From: Sphingobium yanoikuyae
Lineage (GTDB): Bacteria; Pseudomonadota; Alphaproteobacteria; Sphingomonadales; Sphingomonadaceae
Assembly (NCBI RefSeq): GCF_013001025.1
Contig: NZ_CP053021.1
Span: forward strand, 62,001-126,000
Length of the DNA stretch: 64,000 bases
Reading direction: 5' to 3'
Below the pieces are notes generated by a model. It searched no databases. It saw nothing but the letters and a program-made list of their open reading frames with translations, and was not told the DNA's origin. Positions 60,801-64,000 of this stretch are shown one piece after another (the stretch's first letter is position 1; each line of letters begins with the position of its first letter). Made by a program: the position numbers and the translations under genes.

Positions 60801-62486
60801 CGCGCCGCCGTCGATCGGCGTGGTCATCTCGTCGATCACGCGGAAACCGAAATTCTCGAAGGCGGGGACGACTTCGGACAGGGCGATCGCGTCATGGCTG
60901 TAGAGCTTGAGGCGCAGCCGTTCGGCACTGTCTTCCGGATTGCGATAGATGCGGATCGACTTGTCGCCCGGACCCGACAGGCCGTGGATCAGGCGGATGT
61001 CGACCGCCGCCTCGACCGGGCCGGCGCCGTTGCGATAGGCCATCGGGAAGCCGGGGGCGAAGCGCTGGGCCAGCGCCGCGGCGCGGCCGGCTTCCTCGCT
61101 TTCGGCCAGCGCTTCCTCGACGGCGGGCAGCCAGCCGCGCACCATCTGCTTGAGCTGACGATCGAGCGCGGCGTCATCGGGCACGACACCGCCGTCGCGC
61201 AGGTCGAGGGTGATGCGCAGCAACGCCAGGCCACCTTCCTCCAGCGCGATCGACCAGCTCAATACCGGGCCATTCGCTGCCTTGGCCAGCATGTCCTGGA
61301 TCGCGACGCGGCGCGCAGTCGACAGTTCGTCGCGCGGCAGCCAGACAAAGGCGTAGAGGTGACGGGCGAGCGCGCTGGTGGCCAGCACCAGCTTGGGGCG
61401 CGGCCGGTCGGTCAGCGACATGAAGGTGAGCGCCAGATGCTCCAGCGTGTCGCGCTCGAAGCCGATCAATATGTCATGCGGCAGGGTGGTGAGCGCATGG
61501 GCCAACGTCTTGCCGGCATGGCCGGCCGGATCGAAACCATATTTGTCCATCAGCGCCGACAGGGCCGAGCGCAGCAGCGGCACCTTTTCCGGCGAGGCGG
61601 CAAGCGCCGCGCTGGTCCACATGCCGGCGTGGATCGACAGGCCGGTGACGCTCTTGCCCTCGCGCACCGGCAGGATGATGAGGTCCAGCAACACGCCGCG
61701 ATGCACGCGCGAGAGGATGTTGGACTTGATGATGAGCGGGCTGCGCTTGCCTTCCTCGAACCAGGTGAAGGCGGCTTCGCGCGAGGCTGGCGCGATCATC
61801 GGCTTATCACGCAGCGCGCAGATGCCCAGCCGCTCTTCCGAGGTGCCGACGCGGCTGCACAGTTCATGGCCGATCTGGGTGAAATGGCCCGCGAGGAACC
61901 AGCGCAGCAGCGCCGCGCCTTCATCGTCGGTGACGGCATTGGCGTCGGCCGACATGGCTTCCTGCATGCGCGGCCAGTCGCGCACGGCAACGCGAACGTC
62001 GGCCAGCGTGTCTTCCAGCGCCTTTTCGAGCGCGCGACGCGCCTTTGCGTCGGCCCGGTCGGCCTCGATATAGATCATCGATTCCCGCAACGCGCCCGGC
62101 GCATCATCGTCCAGGATCGCGGACAGGGTGCCATCGGCGCCGCGCGATATCGACAGGACGGGGTGGAGCAGCCGGTGGATGCTGATGTCGGCCGCCGCGA
62201 GCGTGGTGGCGATCGAATCGACCAGGAAGGGCATGTCGTCGTTGATCAGCGCGATCCGCATGAAGCGGCCGGTGGCGCCTTCGCCGAGCGTCTCGATCGC
62301 GATACCGGGCCGGCCGGCCTTGCGCGCATTGGCTGTGCGACCGAGGAAGGCCGCGGCGGCGGCGATGGCCGCCTGATCAAATCCCTCGCTCTCGCCGGGC
62401 AGGGCGCCCTTTGCCAGGACGCCTTCCAGCGCCGCGCGAACAGTTGAATCGACTTCCTTGATATTGGGATCAGCCAGCGCCGTCAT
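57825..62486 (-). CDS. NAD-specific glutamate dehydrogenase, large (GDH-180) type
   Basis: 1553 residues, the size of the large NAD-GDHs of alphaproteobacteria. The enzyme deaminates glutamate to 2-oxoglutarate. The N-terminal half contains ACT-like regulatory regions ([28 protein letters not shown]-like [15 protein letters not shown]). The catalytic domain shows [41 protein letters not shown] (substrate and lysine site), [18 protein letters not shown] and [10 protein letters not shown]. The C-terminal part completes the family architecture. The start ATG has GAGG upstream. Expression probably starts from the 300-base region beyond 62486. Confidence 0.95.
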   Translation of the reverse strand: [1553 protein letters not shown]

Positions 62487-62817
62487 TCGCCTACCTCTTA
62501 GCCGCGGGGAAATGTCCCGCCGTTGCCGAAACGGAGGAGGCGCTGGAACACCGCCAGACGACTCCTTGTCCTAGGGGCATCTATATGCCCCTCTCACCGG
62601 ATCGTCTCAAGTATTGGTCGAAATAAAATTTCGCGCGCGTGAAATATTATGATGCAGCGCAGCATGGTCGGGCCGCCCGTTACTGGCGGATATCGATGTC
62701 CGGAAGGCTTGGCCCGAAGAGCAGGCATGCCCCTATGCACTTGGAAAGCCGCGATGTCACCCCAGGATGGCGCGTTTGCGGCACGGCTGGGGGTGAGGGC
62801 GGCGCCGAGACAAAATC
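62487..62817. other. Intergenic region upstream of glutamate dehydrogenase
   Basis: 331 bases between two minus-strand genes. It holds an AT-rich patch (62617-62650) with a small inverted repeat ATTTC (62628-62632) / GAAAT (62641-62645), a candidate promoter or operator for the dehydrogenase. I see no gene and no clear terminator for the PAS gene. Confidence 0.45.
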
Positions 62818-63984
62818 TCAGTCGGCGGCGGCCAGGATCACGCGCTGGCCCAGGTCCGATCCTTCCGGCAGGGCGCCGACGATCGCCAGCGTGCCATCCG
62901 CCTCGCGCCGGGCGACGACGACGGCCAGGCCATCATTGTCGGTGGCGACGGCCAGCGGATCGAGCGCGGTGGCGTATTTCATCGTGTCGCGGGCAGTCTG
63001 GCGCTTGTCGGGGCGGGCCGGCATGTCCGCGCGGCGGGCGGCGCGCTCGTCGCGGACCAGGGCTTTGAGGCCACCATCATAACCGGCCAGATAGGCGGCG
63101 AAGCTGCCGACCGACAGGCTGGCGGTCGCGGCATGATCCAGCGCGGTCGCATATTCGGTGATGCGCGTCTTGTCGTAGGTGGCGCCGAAGACCAGCTTGA
63201 TGACGGCGGTCATCGGGCTGCGCGCCTGCGCCTTGATGCCATAATCTTCGAGCAGTTCGGCATATTCCTCGGCCGATCGGCGGGTCACCAGCGCGAAATC
63301 ATAAGCAAGGCCGATCGCGCGATAGAGGGCGGCATGGCTGCGCGCCTCGCTGGTGCGGGCCTTTTCCGCGCCTTCGCGGGCGAGCGCCAGCCAGTCGGCG
63401 AGCGGCGCATCCTCGGTCGGCATCTCCATGCCGGCCAGGTCCAGCACGTCATCATCCTCGTCCGCGCCCGGACCATCGGCCCAGATCGGCGCATCGCTGC
63501 GCGCCGGGGGATTGTGCAGCAAATTGGTGTCGACCTCGCGCTCGATCGCGACCGACAAAGCGTGGCTGGCCATTTCCTTCCAGTTGATCACGCCAAACAC
63601 GAAGTCGATCGAATCGCCCTGCGCGGAAAAGGGCATCAGGATGCCGCGATAGAGAATCTCGCGGCCGCGCTGGTTGATGAACTCCGCCTCGAATCCGATC
63701 GGCGCGGCATTGGCGATGATCTGGAGATAATGATCGGTCAGGCGCGACAGCAGCGAACGGGCCGGAACATCGGCGATATGGCCGATCGGCCCCTCGATCT
63801 CGCATTCCTGACGCAAGGCCGAGCCGAGATAGACGATCGCGGGATTCTCGATGCCGGCGGTGAAATCGAGCAGCACGCTATAGGGGCCGAAATCGTCCAT
63901 CTGATCGGGCGAGAGATCCTCGATCAGGGGCAGGGCGCGATCGCCCAGCAGCGACGCCCAATAATTATAGGCGCGCACCTGCAT
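62818..63984 (-). CDS. PAS domain-containing protein (PAS_5-type), possibly incomplete at 5' end
   Basis: At least 388 residues. The first 130 have a PAS fold (DFGPYSVLLDFTAGIENPAIVYLGSALRQECEIEG, PARSLLSRLTDHYLQIIANAAPIGFEAEF, YRGILMPFSAQGDSIDFVFGVINWKE), followed by an acidic linker and a helical region (YEFALVTRRSAEEYAELLEDYGIKAQARSPMTAVIKLVFG-like, here DFALVTRRS). No output domain is visible. GAGGAA lies six bases before the ATG, but the frame stays open to the window edge (YEERR before the M), so the true start may be outside. Confidence 0.72.
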   Translation of the reverse strand: MQVRAYNYWASLLGDRALPLIEDLSPDQMDDFGPYSVLLDFTAGIENPAIVYLGSALRQECEIEGPIGHIADVPARSLLSRLTDHYLQIIANAAPIGFEAEFINQRGREILYRGILMPFSAQGDSIDFVFGVINWKEMASHALSVAIEREVDTNLLHNPPARSDAPIWADGPGADEDDDVLDLAGMEMPTEDAPLADWLALAREGAEKARTSEARSHAALYRAIGLAYDFALVTRRSAEEYAELLEDYGIKAQARSPMTAVIKLVFGATYDKTRITEYATALDHAATASLSVGSFAAYLAGYDGGLKALVRDERAARRADMPARPDKRQTARDTMKYATALDPLAVATDNDGLAVVVARREADGTLAIVGALPEGSDLGQRVILAAAD

Positions 63985-64000
63985 GCGCCGTTCCTCATAT

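Noticed and set aside
59178..62447. 1089-codon open frame on the strand opposite glutamate dehydrogenase
   Set aside because: It is a mirror of a certain gene, made possible by high GC and few stop codons in the complementary frame. The translation is His/Gln/Arg-rich with no domain.

Overview
This is a GC-rich, densely coding chromosomal segment from an alphaproteobacterium, most likely a sphingomonad (Sphingobium, Sphingomonas or a close relative). The evidence is the gene complement: an RSH-type (p)ppGpp enzyme, a 1553-residue NAD-glutamate dehydrogenase, a MetH split into two genes, an OprO/P-type porin, TonB-box-like NAIVVTG segments in several proteins, and the style of the intergenic palindromes. 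Genus is inferred from general knowledge and was not computed. I saw no rRNA, tRNA, CRISPR array, prophage or insertion sequence. Most of the window is core chromosome with a few lower-GC hypothetical genes.

Layout. 1-5000: end of an Rnk/GreA-C-type gene, then a minus-strand block ispZ/yciB-ftsY-mtaB-dapF and a threonine-dehydratase-like enzyme. 5100-9170: cobalamin riboswitch followed by btuB-btuC-btuD (no btuF), closed by a bidirectional terminator. 9170-12700: LpoA-like lipoprotein, rsmI, yraN, gshB. 12800-15800: DedA protein, xerC-like recombinase and small unknown proteins. 15960-23700: a plus-strand run holding an MBL hydrolase, a DUF4230 protein, nadA, cardiolipin synthase, a prolyl oligopeptidase, nadC and RNase T2. 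23700-28750: DUF4112 protein, an orphan family-5 solute-binding lipoprotein, a phosphate-type porin behind a Pho-box-like site, and a type-B carboxylesterase. 28800-32800: rplJL with leader and terminator, an unknown secreted protein, and rsh. 32900-37400: HxlR regulator, LytS/LytTR two-component pair, divergent SDR/AraC pair. 37400-43400: GtrA protein, a GT-C-like membrane protein, tadA, rpmB, a phytase-like esterase and small envelope proteins.

43500-49300 is a methionine-cycle operon: an ArsR-methyltransferase fusion (SahR-like) behind a perfect 22-bp palindrome, then metF and the two halves of cobalamin-dependent methionine synthase. It connects functionally to the B12 uptake operon at 5.1-9.1 kb. 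49400-56300 holds the most interesting module: a cytosolic-to-membrane PepSY/flavodoxin/ferredoxin-reductase fusion on one strand, and on the other an operon for a PepSY membrane protein, a DUF2271 protein carrying a textbook ApbE flavinylation motif, a DUF4198 protein and the FMN transferase ApbE. Both transcription units share an 11-base motif upstream, and one overlaps a Fur-box-like site. I infer an iron-regulated transmembrane electron-transfer system that delivers electrons to a covalently flavinylated periplasmic protein. 56600-64000: an MlaA-family protein, the large NAD-glutamate dehydrogenase and a PAS-domain protein.

Intergenic spaces carry several palindromic repeat families, including a roughly 134-nt element present twice in opposite orientation at gene 3' ends, and long hairpins around the two metH genes, one of which would bury a ribosome-binding site.
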